A DNA stretch of 64,000 nt from Zasmidium citrigriseum. Lineage: Eukaryota; Ascomycota; Dothideomycetes; Mycosphaerellales; Mycosphaerellaceae. Location: contig NHNW01000068.1 of NCBI GenBank assembly GCA_002786025.1, positions 1 to 64,000 of the forward strand, in the 5' to 3' direction. The notes under the pieces are model-generated. The model saw only the letters and a program-made list of their open reading frames with translations, was not told the origin of the DNA and ran no database searches. A program made the position numbers and the translations under genes. Below are positions 55,121 through 64,000 of the stretch, piece by piece. How positions within the stretch are numbered: position 1 is the stretch's first letter; the number at the start of each line of letters is the position of its first letter.

Positions 55121-56560
55121 TGGCTCGCATCCGCACCAGCAGCATTCAGTCGAGCGCACCCAGAGACTGAGCGACATCCGCCTCGAAGAAAAGAACCGCA
55201 GAACTCGTTCCAGCTCATGGTCTCTGGCCGCTCCACTGAAGCGCCGAACCGTGGCGCATCAGACATCGTCGACTCTGTCCGTTCCCTCTGCCGCTCGTTC
55301 GGAAGCGCGGCATCAGTGCACTCATCGGCAAGGGGTGTGTTCGCTGGCTGGTTTTCCGGCCCTAGTTGGAGCCCCTTGTGCGTTGACCGCTCTTGTCGCC
55401 GCCTCGAAGCTAGTGTACCCAGGCTTGTGTCTTACCAAAGACCCGGCCGGGCTGTTATATTGTTCTTCGCAAATTGCAGCCTGGCTCGACTCCCTGGCCG
55501 CTAGTTTCAACTGCTGCTGTGTGGACACGCAGACATTGACCCGATGCCGCCGCCGACCCCAACCGAACCATACAGAGGCCTGCGTCAATCTCATGAGCAT
55601 TCTTTCGAGGCGCACCCAGAGACTGAGCGCCATCCGCCTCGAAGAAGAGGACTGCAAAACTCGTTTTCAGTCCATGGTCTCTCGCCGCCTCGACCGAAGC
55701 GCCGTGAGTAGCGCACCCAGAGCAGGGCGTTGACTTCTTCCGCCTCTGCTCTGACCGCTCTCCCGGAAGTGCGCCATCAGTGCACCCAGCGACGAGGAGC
55801 GTACGCGCTATCCGGCGCCTTCGGGGCCGACTCGACCCGTTGACCACTCCTGTCGCCGGCGTCAAATCGTTGTACCCAGGCTTGTGTCTCTGCGGAGACC
55901 CAGCGGCCGCGATGTTACTTCTCTTCGCAGTTTTCGCATCCTGGCTCGACTCCCTGGCCATCGACTTTGACAACCGCATGCGAGACCAGCAGCAAAAGCA
56001 TTCAATGTGGTGCACCCGCCGAGCATTTCGCTTGAAGAAAGACCTCCTGTCATCTGCGACAGTCCCCGACTGACAGCTCCTGGCCACCACACCGAAGCGC
56101 CGACGAAGCGCATTCAGACAGCGTGACACTTTCCGCTTCCTCTGACCGCCCCCTCGGCAGTGCCACATCAGTGCACCCACCGGCAGGGAACGTGTTCGCT
56201 TACCGCTCTGCGGTATTGCTGGAGTTCCCTATTCGTGTGGCCGCTCTTGTCGCCGTCGTCAAAGACCCGCGCACCCGAGTTCGTTCCACGTAGCGTCGGG
56301 GTTGTGCTGAAGTTCTTCACTGATAGCAACCTTTGCGCGCTCCTCGAACGCCGGCTTTGATTGCTTTGCTGGTCTTGTCTGTATTGGCGACACCGAAACC
56401 GACCCGGATTCAAATGAGAGGTATACTTTTTAACATGACCGTAGATGTGTGTGGGCATTCGGCCCACAGGACGCTGACATGATTTAGGCCATCAGTATTT
56501 GGCAAAACTTTGCTGGGTGCTGGAGGCCGCTAAGCTTAGATCAAGTCTCCTCGCAATGTC
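55121..56560 (+). repeat. Gene-like repeat family, locus 3 (three units)
   Basis: Three units: about 55130-55600, 55600-56000 and 56060-56560. Units 1 and 2 share GCGCACCCAGAGACTGAGCG at 55158 and about 55611, roughly 450 bp apart, followed by CATCCGCCTCGAAGAA. All three carry the CATCAGTGCAC landmark (55311, 55775, 56167) and a CGCTCTTGTCGCCG-like block (about 55385, 55845, 56239). Units 1 and 2 have a common reading frame TQRLS(D/A)IRLEE.., and the peptide YPGLCL..DPA.., then WLDSLA. Unit 3 ends with the hairpin block and HQYLA...CWVLEAA exon. An open frame of 160 codons runs across the unit 1-2 boundary. Confidence 0.7.
56421..56487 (+). other. Intron-like conserved hairpin block, copy 3
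   Basis: 67 nt from GTATAC to GATTTAG with gctgacat upstream of the end. Core identical to copies 1 and 2. Splicing would join ATTCAAATGAGAG to GCCATCAG and give an uninterrupted frame IALLVLSVLATP.. then GHQYLAKLCWVLEAA for over 60 codons. Confidence 0.6.
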
Positions 56561-56607
56561 AAGGAACTGGTCGAATGTTCTTGGTGAACACAGTGTCGTT
56601 CTGCAGG

Positions 56608-59600
56608 TCAGTTGGATCGACTCTGGCTTCGTCTGCCGTAACTGGCATCATGTGCGTCCTGTTGGTCGATGAAGCCGCTGTCTGAGGCTGGTTGCATTCC
56701 GTCAACTTTCGCTGTCGACCATCCAGACCAATCCTTGTGTCTGAACCACTTCGGCCTCCAGTCTCGCCTTGTCCGAAATCCAAGCTGCGCACGCACGCCA
56801 ACATCTATACCATACCATCTGTTGTCTTTACCGTCCTCGGCAGCACGCTCGTCGGCCACATTCCCAGCATCATCACCAGCTTCATGTCGACTGTGATCCT
56901 GCCGAGACCACCAACCCAAGCTAAACAGCCACCCATCTAACGTATTTTCCAGATCTTGCTCCTTCATCCACATAGCCTCTTTCGGAAGCAAACAATTCCG
57001 CCCAGAACACAATTCAGACTCCGCCAAAAACGCCATAGTACTAGCAATAGACGTCGGCTTTCTCGGCAACGTCCCTCTCAAATCTGTCAAAAAGAACGCC
57101 GTACCCCCAAGCAGGACCATGACTCCCAGCATGATCTGCAGAGTGAGCTTCGAGCCATACGCCATCTTCAGTCGAGACCTGTAGCTCAGGATAGTCCCAT
57201 TGGCCGGGCTCGCAACACTTTCTTCCGCAGTCATGTTCTGTCTGAACTTCATATCGATGACGAGACTCATGTATTGTGCATAGGCGTCTTGGACGGCTTG
57301 GATCAGGGTGTCTTGGTGTGCTTTGCCGACCATATTTTCGAGCGTGGTGCTGTTCTGTTTGTTGATGATGTGACGGAAGAATCCATCCAGATCGGTGTGA
57401 TTATCTGCCGACCAGGCGAGTGCGCCGCCGCCGTCTGAGTAAGGGTCTAGATACGCCTGTGGGCGATAATAAAATGCATTGACGCCACGAGTGCCGTTGG
57501 TGAGAAGTCGTGAAGTGCCTTCGATTGGGACGGGATCGATGTCGAGATTCCTGAGGGGATGTACAGTGCTGCTGCCATTGTAGGTCACTCGAAGGCGAAC
57601 TTGTTCGATCTGTTGTGAGCAGAGCATTACAGTCACATCCTCGTGCTTGGTTGCGTTCTTTGTCATGTTGGCAAAGACGATACCAATGGAAGGACAACCG
57701 GCAGGATTGTCCCTTTGTGAATGCAAATTGACATCCAGCTCTCCAAAGTCTTGCGAGTCTATATCCGGCGAGAGGAGTTGATTATTCCATGTGGCGTACT
57801 CTAAGAACCCGCCTGTGACACTGCTGAAGTTCTTTGGCAGGGACCAAGGGCCGAGATGGAGATCGAAGAAGTGGCCCACCCAGGTGGTGTTCTGTGGTAA
57901 GTCTGCATTCTCGTCAGGAACGTCCGTCCAGCTGCCAAGTTTAGTAAAGTCGTATTGAGTGGATGCACCATAAACATAGTGATCTCGTTGTCCTGTAGAG
58001 CCTGCCCGCCTGCAATTTGCATCCAGCTCCGGTCTCGCTACGATAGAGTTGATGCTAGGAGTCCAATACGGTTCGAAGTGGAGATCGTCTGTGCCACTGT
58101 ACGACCACTCGAAAGCCATAATGTCGATTCGGCCGTCCGGAACCACCTCACAGCTCAGCATTGGTCGGAGAGAATCGAGCTCAAGCGTGTAGTTGTTCAA
58201 CATCGATCCTTGTGATTGATTGGCGGCTAGAAGACGGACGCCGCCAACACCAGGCATGACATGATGGTTCCAGATAGATGAAGGCATGGCTGCTCCGCCG
58301 TGATCGATTTTGTCCATAAGAGCCGCTGCACCTCCGTCTCCGGCTGCCGAGCTGTTTTCCCAGCGAATGTCCCACTTGCTTGTAAGAGAGGCCTGGACGG
58401 CTTGATATGCGAGCACATTGCGATCGATGACCCATAGGCCGGATGCTATAATAGTGAGAACGCTGCCAACAATGCCGCATACGTTCGATAGCGCCGAGCT
58501 GAAGTGTCTAGCTTTGATTGACTTCCATAAAGCGACCGGATGAAGATGTCCCAGAACGTAGAAGTCTACGCCACGCTTGCGGTTGACATTCCCTGAGCCC
58601 AGCAAACAATATGGTGCGAAAGACGCTATGGTGGAATCAAGAGAGTCGAAACTTGTAGAGATCCCAAGCATGGCGAGTGCGGTAAAGATGCGCGATAGAT
58701 ACGAGGCAGTCTCCTCTTCGCCGGTGACGTCTGCAATCCCGTGATGAGACTCTGACACTTGGTAAATCCACTCCAAAGCCGCAACTACCAGTAGAGGAAC
58801 TGTAATCGTGGTAGCCAACATGTAGTATCTTGCGGCCAGCGGCACCCATATGCCGGTCTTCTCCTTTGCGGGCTTATCCTTGCTTTTGCGTTGCTGTTGA
58901 TCAGATTCTTCTTTGCTGGTAACATTGAGCTCAAACCCGTCAGAGGAGAGGACCTCGAAATTTCGATTTTGAAGTTGTTTTGTCAGCTGACTCGTTCGCA
59001 TACTACCAGCCCCACGGAGGACGTCCAGCATGCTTGGGCTCGATGCGAGGATCATGGCAACGGTCAATACACTTCCAGGGTGCCGCGGAACCAGGTCCTG
59101 AACGGTCGTCCACATTATGGAGATGGCACATCCGATGAGCGCCACGAAGCAGCCTATCATCGCCCATATGGAAACATCCGAGACGTGAAGACGATCTTCC
59201 ATGAGATTTGCTGTGCCGGTGGAGTTAATCTGCGCTGGCAGCAAGCATTTCTCCCTCAGATACTGAGTAGCGATACCATTCCAGACACGAGTCGCAGCTT
59301 GAGTGAGAACTTTAGCATCCATGAGCGTCTCCAATGTCGCATTGCCTGGTAGTGCCTTGAGTAACAAGTTTTGCTGATCAGTCTTCAGGAGAATTGAGAG
59401 GACGATTTCTCCAAGCATGACATTCGTTAAGTTGCTCCAGCTGCCCTCAACTGTGACATTGCCCAATGTCAATGAATTCTCCACAAAGTCTCGTAGCAGA
59501 GTTGCCTTCCCAGTGTTGTAATCGAGATGGCAAAAGACAGCAGTGACTTGCTTGACCGATGCAGAGGGATATGCGTCCCCAAACGACTCGAAACCTCCAG

Positions 59601-60951
59601 GGTTGACAGGAGCTGAGGACTCCACAGATATGTTGCTCACGATCATAGCATATCGTATATCCTTTGTGAAGTTTTTGTCCAACACATTGGATCCGTTCGC
59701 CGTTGGACCTTTCGGACACTCGACTCTCTGCAATTGATAGTCCAGTTGCCAATCATGGACAGCACGACCAGCTGGAATCCACCATGGATCATTCTCGACA
59801 TCAGACCCAAGAGAGCACGTCTCGGTCTTTAGCTGAACATTTGGGGTACGCGCGGTGACAAACATGGTTTGCTGAGAGCTGAGAATCTTGACTTCGGCGG
59901 TCTCGCATTTAAGGTTCGGCCTGACGATGTCCACCTCGACGGACGTATCGTTGACACCCATGGTGTCCATGGCTAGTTTGAAAGATTGGTACACGATGTC
60001 GCCATCGATTCCATCAGGATTGCTGATTCGGCCGTCCCTGATGGCTGTATACTTGTACAGCGGGTACATATCAGGGTTACTGTATGCTCCCAGCGGAGGC
60101 TCCGGATTGGGACTCAAAGGCACAAAGACGTTCTCTGTCGGAACGCAAGCATCGCCATCGAAAGCAGTCGTAAGCGTCACTTCTCTGGTCTTCCGCTGAG
60201 GTGTCGGCGTGAGAACAAGCAGCGCAGTGGAGAAGAGAATGATCAGCTTGAGAAGCGCAAAGCCCTTGATAGAAGCGACCACAGCGAGATGGCCGTTTCG
60301 GATCGCCGTGTAGAAGGAGGTGATATTGATGGGTCCGATATAGTCCAGGAGCACGCTGGATTCAGCATCTGTGGGCTTCTTGTGCAGTTGTTGCCATGGC
60401 TGTAGGAGTTTGCAGTAATGGTCGACTTGCCGCCAGAAACTGAGAACGATGACTAGGATAGCTGTTGGACCGTAAGTCCACGCGTAGTGGTTCGACGACC
60501 ATGCGATGGAAAATCCGTCTTGGGCTCTGTTGCTGCCCCACACGGCGATCAATGAGCCGATGAAGGCCACGAACGCCATTGAGAACGAAATCAACGTGCT
60601 CTTTCGCAGCCATATCGATGACCAGAATCTCCGCACAGCTGGTTCACTTTCGACATGGTCCTGTTCAGCGTGTGAGGCTTCCTGATCTCCGACATTATCT
60701 GTATTGTCCTGTTTAGCAGGTGATTCCCCTCCACGGTCCCCAGCATCATCACCATGATCATCAACGTCCGCATCCCCAGTTTGGCGATCATCACCAACTG
60801 GATCTCCCGTCCCAGACGCAACGTCAACGGCAGAGGTGGTAGTGGTCCGGTGTGGAACAGGTCTCCGAGGAATGCGGACCAGAGCGATATCTTGTGAGGT
60901 GTCTCCTTGACCACGTAGAAGGGAGTGTTGTTCATGGCGTGAGGCATCCAT
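56608..60951 (-). CDS. Large DUF3433 membrane protein
   Basis: Single exon, 1,447 residues, uncharacterised fungal DUF3433 family. An acidic hydrophilic N-terminus (GDPVGDDRQTGDADVDDHGDDAGD) is followed by the first membrane segment (STLISFSMAFVAFIGSLIAV) and a short DHYCKLLQPWQ motif region typical of the family (YGPTAILVIVLSFWRQVDHYCKLLQPWQQL). The protein is built of two similar halves, each with a large N-glycosylated extracellular domain (many N-x-S/T sites) and a following group of membrane helices. The C-terminal helix LTLQIMLGVMVLLGGTAFFLTDL precedes a charged tail. Function unknown; likely plasma membrane or secretory pathway. No introns needed to keep the frame. Confidence 0.85.
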   Translation of the reverse strand: MDASRHEQHSLLRGQGDTSQDIALVRIPRRPVPHRTTTTSAVDVASGTGDPVGDDRQTGDADVDDHGDDAGDRGGESPAKQDNTDNVGDQEASHAEQDHVESEPAVRRFWSSIWLRKSTLISFSMAFVAFIGSLIAVWGSNRAQDGFSIAWSSNHYAWTYGPTAILVIVLSFWRQVDHYCKLLQPWQQLHKKPTDAESSVLLDYIGPINITSFYTAIRNGHLAVVASIKGFALLKLIILFSTALLVLTPTPQRKTREVTLTTAFDGDACVPTENVFVPLSPNPEPPLGAYSNPDMYPLYKYTAIRDGRISNPDGIDGDIVYQSFKLAMDTMGVNDTSVEVDIVRPNLKCETAEVKILSSQQTMFVTARTPNVQLKTETCSLGSDVENDPWWIPAGRAVHDWQLDYQLQRVECPKGPTANGSNVLDKNFTKDIRYAMIVSNISVESSAPVNPGGFESFGDAYPSASVKQVTAVFCHLDYNTGKATLLRDFVENSLTLGNVTVEGSWSNLTNVMLGEIVLSILLKTDQQNLLLKALPGNATLETLMDAKVLTQAATRVWNGIATQYLREKCLLPAQINSTGTANLMEDRLHVSDVSIWAMIGCFVALIGCAISIMWTTVQDLVPRHPGSVLTVAMILASSPSMLDVLRGAGSMRTSQLTKQLQNRNFEVLSSDGFELNVTSKEESDQQQRKSKDKPAKEKTGIWVPLAARYYMLATTITVPLLVVAALEWIYQVSESHHGIADVTGEEETASYLSRIFTALAMLGISTSFDSLDSTIASFAPYCLLGSGNVNRKRGVDFYVLGHLHPVALWKSIKARHFSSALSNVCGIVGSVLTIIASGLWVIDRNVLAYQAVQASLTSKWDIRWENSSAAGDGGAAALMDKIDHGGAAMPSSIWNHHVMPGVGGVRLLAANQSQGSMLNNYTLELDSLRPMLSCEVVPDGRIDIMAFEWSYSGTDDLHFEPYWTPSINSIVARPELDANCRRAGSTGQRDHYVYGASTQYDFTKLGSWTDVPDENADLPQNTTWVGHFFDLHLGPWSLPKNFSSVTGGFLEYATWNNQLLSPDIDSQDFGELDVNLHSQRDNPAGCPSIGIVFANMTKNATKHEDVTVMLCSQQIEQVRLRVTYNGSSTVHPLRNLDIDPVPIEGTSRLLTNGTRGVNAFYYRPQAYLDPYSDGGGALAWSADNHTDLDGFFRHIINKQNSTTLENMVGKAHQDTLIQAVQDAYAQYMSLVIDMKFRQNMTAEESVASPANGTILSYRSRLKMAYGSKLTLQIMLGVMVLLGGTAFFLTDLRGTLPRKPTSIASTMAFLAESELCSGRNCLLPKEAMWMKEQDLENTLDGWLFSLGWWSRQDHSRHEAGDDAGNVADERAAEDGKDNRWYGIDVGVRAQLGFRTRRDWRPKWFRHKDWSGWSTAKVDGMQPASDSGFIDQQDAHDASYGRRSQSRSN

Positions 60952-61708
60952 AGCGCTGCGCTAGAGTAGAGAGGAAAGACCGACAGCAAGCTCGAAGGCG
61001 CAGCTGCGGAAGGCGCGAGGAACTCCCTCCGCTGTATATCCCACTCAGCAAGGCTAGCAAGTCCAGCAGCACATGACGATCATTCCAGCGCCAGCGCTGA
61101 TTCGCCACCCCAGAAATGATGTTGTATGAAACAGTTACCTATACACAAGCTTCGCCCCGGCTGTGCAACCTTCACCAGCGCAGCTGCAGATGAACTAGAT
61201 AGGCTTTGCCGTGCATCGGCGCCACAGACGGGGTAAAGAACTTGTAAGGTAGGAGCAGTCAGTAAATGTCGCCTTGCATAGGCCGCTCAAAATGCCTCAG
61301 TCAGTCGCACCAAAGTCTTCCAAAGTCGTGAACGAAACACTCACCGGTCGCTTGAGCATGGCACCACAGGAGGGATCGTGGGTTTGCACCACCCATCTAG
61401 AAGCGCACACGGGTACAAGCGCGCCATAGCGATAATGTATCTTGTCTCTGATTTGACCAGCGGCCGCACGCAGCGCGCTCCGTGGTGGCGAATCCCACCG
61501 CAACGGTAAGGCTGGAACTCAATCTCAGCAAGAAAGGCTGAAGGCATTCCAGTAGGTGAAGACTCCCCAGCCGTTGTCGACTCAATTCCTCGAAGACTCG
61601 CCAAAGGTGGCTATGATTACTGTAGTTGAATTTCTCGCATATCTACATACACCCAACTCAGCTCAGCTCCACGCTCAAAAAGAGAAGAAAAACACACCAC
61701 TCAGGTTC
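60952..61708. other. Spacer region, no gene seen
   Basis: Between the DUF3433 start and the possible tail of the elongase gene, both minus strand. Contains the DUF3433 promoter. Short frames on both strands only. Confidence 0.5.
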
Positions 61709-62200
61709 TCAATCCGAAACATCTCCCAACCCATCCCTCTCACCAAAAAACCCAGAACTTCTCGAACTCGTAGGCGAATCTCCAAACCTCGGAAACCTCA
61801 ACGAAGGAGACGCAAAAGGACTCTCCGGCCCAAACAGCGCCTCCCTCGAGTCCGGCCGTCCCAGAGTCGGCAGACTCCCCCGAAAACCCAGCGTACTAGT
61901 CGAACTACTCGCATTCCTATGCAAATAGAAGGCACGCACGGGCGAAGGGGTCGACTGCGCACTGGAAGAAGTCATCGGTGGGGACTGTAACGAGGGAGTC
62001 GAAGCCGACATATTTGGCAGACGGGGCCGCGTCGTGCCTACCATCATCATCGGACTGTCGTCGCCGCCACTCAGCAAAGAATCAGAATCTATATTCGCTC
62101 TGTCGTACGATTTGGTCGGCGTGGCGGGAAGCGGGAAGGAGGTGAAGTCTCGTCCCAGCTCCAGCTGTGCAGGCCGATGGTAGGGACGCGGCCCTGACCG
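61709..62200 (-). other. In-frame open tail downstream of the elongase stop
   Basis: Directly after the TGA that ends the elongase frame, the same frame stays open for 163 codons to a stop at 61709. The product is Ser/Pro/Thr-rich (MSASTPSLQSPPMTSSSAQSTPSP.., SPFASPSLRFPRFGDSPTSSR). It could be the true C-terminus of the elongase if an unseen intron removes the TGA, a stop-codon readthrough extension, or a separate gene. A CTGCACAG acceptor-like site lies near 62165. Confidence 0.4.
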
Positions 62201-64000
62201 TCAAGTTGCTGCCGCGGCGCCTGGGGGTCGGAATGTGGGCTTGTCGTTTTCTTCGCCGTCGTCTCGATCAACAGCGACGCCGGACTTGCCCATGGCATCC
62301 GAATCATCCGCACCCTCAACAGCGTTGTCTAGATTGGGGCGAGTTGCTTGCGACTCTGCGAGGTTGGCCTCTTGCGTCTCTTCCGACTCATTCTGCGGCT
62401 CCATCGTTCCCGGCGGTTCTTGTGAAGGGAAGTCCCTGTCTCCGTCATCATCGCCTTCTTTCACCACTTCAGCATACGTCTGGCCATCGCTGGCGGTACT
62501 TGGTTCTGATGCTACAGGAGGCTGGTTCTCCTTGTTTGCAGTCTGGACTTCGGGTTCCTGCGGTCGCTCGGGCTCAGTCACAGTCCTCGTCGCCAAAGAA
62601 TCCGCCAAATTCTCCTCCTGCTTCGGCTCTGGCTCACTCGCCTCAGATGGCTTCGCCGTCGCTTCTTGTGCAACAGAACTCTTCTCCGACTCCTCCACAA
62701 CACTACTCTCATCCTTGCTCGCAGACTGGAGGTTCTCTCTTGAAGGTACCTCCATCAACCGCTTGCTGGGGCTCTTGCTCGATCGCTTCGGACTGTCAGA
62801 ACCCGAACCGTTGACAAACTTGCTCGTCTGCTCCTTGGCTCGCTCAGCAGCTGACTTGACACGACGCTCGAAAGTTTGCACATGGTCACTAACCCTGCGA
62901 TCTCTTCCAAACGTCCCATCCTTCATCGACTTCACATCGCGCCGCAACTGTTCATGAATGTCCTTTACATCCATCTTCTGCAGCTTCGCTTCAGCTTCGA
63001 TGATCTCTTGCTCAGCCTTCTTGCCAATCGACTCAACGGTCTCTTCTGTTCTCTCGTGTGCGACGTGCGTAGAATCGACAACTTGCTTCGCAGCGTGAGA
63101 TGCACGCCTTGGCTTGCCGCGACCTGTGTATGCCTTGATGAAGAAGCGTGCGAACAAGAACGTTAGCGGAGCAAGATAGAGCAAGTTCAGGTAAATAGCA
63201 AATGCTTCACCAGTGGTGTCAATGCAGTTGACCTTCGTGTAGTCGGTGCGCCATCTGGTCTCGAAAACCTGCTGCGTCTTCTCGTTGAAGTGTTCGATCT
63301 TCTCTTCAATGTGTGGTGTTATGGGCTCGCCTCTGTTATCCGTGACACGCTCTGCAATGCCCTCCTCTCCGACTGCTCGCAGAAGCAGCTTCTTGAAGAG
63401 CGGGATAAAACTACCAGTCGCAACTGCAGGAGTTTCGTAGACCTTGGAGACCGTTGAGCTCGCGGCTGATGCAGCAGATGATGCACTCGAAACGGCTTGC
63501 TTGACGTAGGAAGCAATCTGGTATGGCGTTGAGACTGGGATGTCGTACTGGATGAAGAGGTGGGCGGCGGCGAATGAAGCACCCCAGAGGAACTGTGCGA
63601 TCTGAAGGGATGTAAGAAGTCGCTTCAGGCGGTTCGGTACCTTGACTCCGACGGCCGAGAGGGTGAAGTAGGTGTACTGTCCAAAATTAGCATTGCCCCT
63701 TTGAATCGTTTTTTTTTCCAAACTCACCATCAACGCATGAATGAACGAATTGATGAAAACGAACATCCAAATAGGCGGACTCATGAAGCGAATACCGGCC
63801 CACATACACAGCATAGCACCAGCATGGTGATACGTCTGCAGCGTAGCACTCCTCTTGCCCTTGGCCAGAATGATCAACGTATCCAAAACCTCATAGAACT
63901 TGGAAACGTAGAACATCCAGCCCCAGAAAGCTAGACCCTCATTCCACAATCTGCCGACATCTGAGGGATCCGGCATGCTGTCATATCCCAGCTTGATGGC
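62201..64000 (-). CDS. ELO-type fatty-acid elongase (start beyond window)
   Basis: Condensing enzyme for fatty-acid chain extension in the endoplasmic reticulum. In the window: exon 63728-64000 (frame open to the edge) and 62201-63676, with an in-frame 51-nt intron (63677-63727); 582 residues visible. The ELO features are YVSKFYEVLDT (the K..E..DT motif), the histidine box TLQTYHHAG (Gln at the first position, as in the Q-type box), and NSFIHALM-YTYF across the splice. A second half with membrane segments (FAIYLNLLYLAPLTFLFARFF) is followed by a long hydrophilic tail rich in Glu, Ser, Lys, ending in a TGA at 62201. The tail is much longer than in yeast Elo proteins. The 5' end lies outside the window. 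Confidence 0.85.
   Translation of the reverse strand, partial: AIKLGYDSMPDPSDVGRLWNEGLAFWGWMFYVSKFYEVLDTLIILAKGKRSATLQTYHHAGAMLCMWAGIRFMSPPIWMFVFINSFIHALMVSLEKKTIQRGNANFGQYTYFTLSAVGVKVPNRLKRLLTSLQIAQFLWGASFAAAHLFIQYDIPVSTPYQIASYVKQAVSSASSAASAASSTVSKVYETPAVATGSFIPLFKKLLLRAVGEEGIAERVTDNRGEPITPHIEEKIEHFNEKTQQVFETRWRTDYTKVNCIDTTGEAFAIYLNLLYLAPLTFLFARFFIKAYTGRGKPRRASHAAKQVVDSTHVAHERTEETVESIGKKAEQEIIEAEAKLQKMDVKDIHEQLRRDVKSMKDGTFGRDRRVSDHVQTFERRVKSAAERAKEQTSKFVNGSGSDSPKRSSKSPSKRLMEVPSRENLQSASKDESSVVEESEKSSVAQEATAKPSEASEPEPKQEENLADSLATRTVTEPERPQEPEVQTANKENQPPVASEPSTASDGQTYAEVVKEGDDDGDRDFPSQEPPGTMEPQNESEETQEANLAESQATRPNLDNAVEGADDSDAMGKSGVAVDRDDGEENDKPTFRPPGAAAAT

Noticed and set aside
1..64000. tRNA, 5S rRNA or CRISPR arrays
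   Set aside because: Looked for T-loop words, 5S landmarks and regularly spaced short repeats; none convincing. A covariance-model search was not possible.

Overview
This is a fungal nuclear window. Small introns (42-70 nt, GT-AG, with CTRAY-like branch sites) interrupt most genes. Kinetochore CENP-C/Mif2, RNase H2A, Zn2Cys6, F-box, Peroxidase_2 and DUF3433 proteins are present. A tag/cta-rich block looks mutated by RIP. Gene content and style suggest a filamentous ascomycete, probably Dothideomycetes (Mycosphaerella-like); that placement is inference. Gene models were spliced by hand: in every one the exon lengths sum to a multiple of three and the junctions keep family motifs in frame.

Layout. 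1-4.6 kb: RIP-degraded transposon graveyard with a gag-like relic and a PIF/Harbinger DDE transposase relic, both on the minus strand. 4.7-6.3 kb: unresolved. 6.3-9.4 kb: mif2 (minus), whose last exon lies beyond a 1,051-nt intron. 9.7-12.98 kb: small membrane protein, RNase H2 subunit A, cytochrome b561. 13.8-21.6 kb: secreted ceruloplasmin-like multicopper protein, then two tandem F-box paralogs and a third F-box-like gene. 21.9-29.0 kb: seven-exon heme-thiolate peroxygenase, then a DHX57/YLR419W-type DExH helicase. 29.3-37.3 kb: peroxisomal acyl-CoA ligase (PTS1), two alpha/beta hydrolases, a CE5 esterase and a DUF1772 membrane protein. 38.4-43.5 kb: secreted Cys-containing protein and a Zn2Cys6 regulator.

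43.5-56.6 kb is the least ordinary part. It holds a coiled-coil protein, a SANT-domain protein, a thaumatin-like secreted protein, an NTF2-like protein and an aquaporin. Between them are at least seven diverged copies, all in one orientation, of a roughly 0.4-0.7 kb gene-like repeat at three loci. Three copies end with a nearly invariant intron-like hairpin block and a short exon whose differences are mostly synonymous. 56.6-64 kb: a 1,447-residue DUF3433 membrane protein and an ELO-type fatty-acid elongase that runs off the right edge.

The genes do not form one obvious pathway. Housekeeping genes (mif2, RNase H2A, helicase) are mixed with secreted and lipid-metabolism genes typical of a plant-associated or saprotrophic fungus. 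No tRNA, rRNA or CRISPR was recognised.
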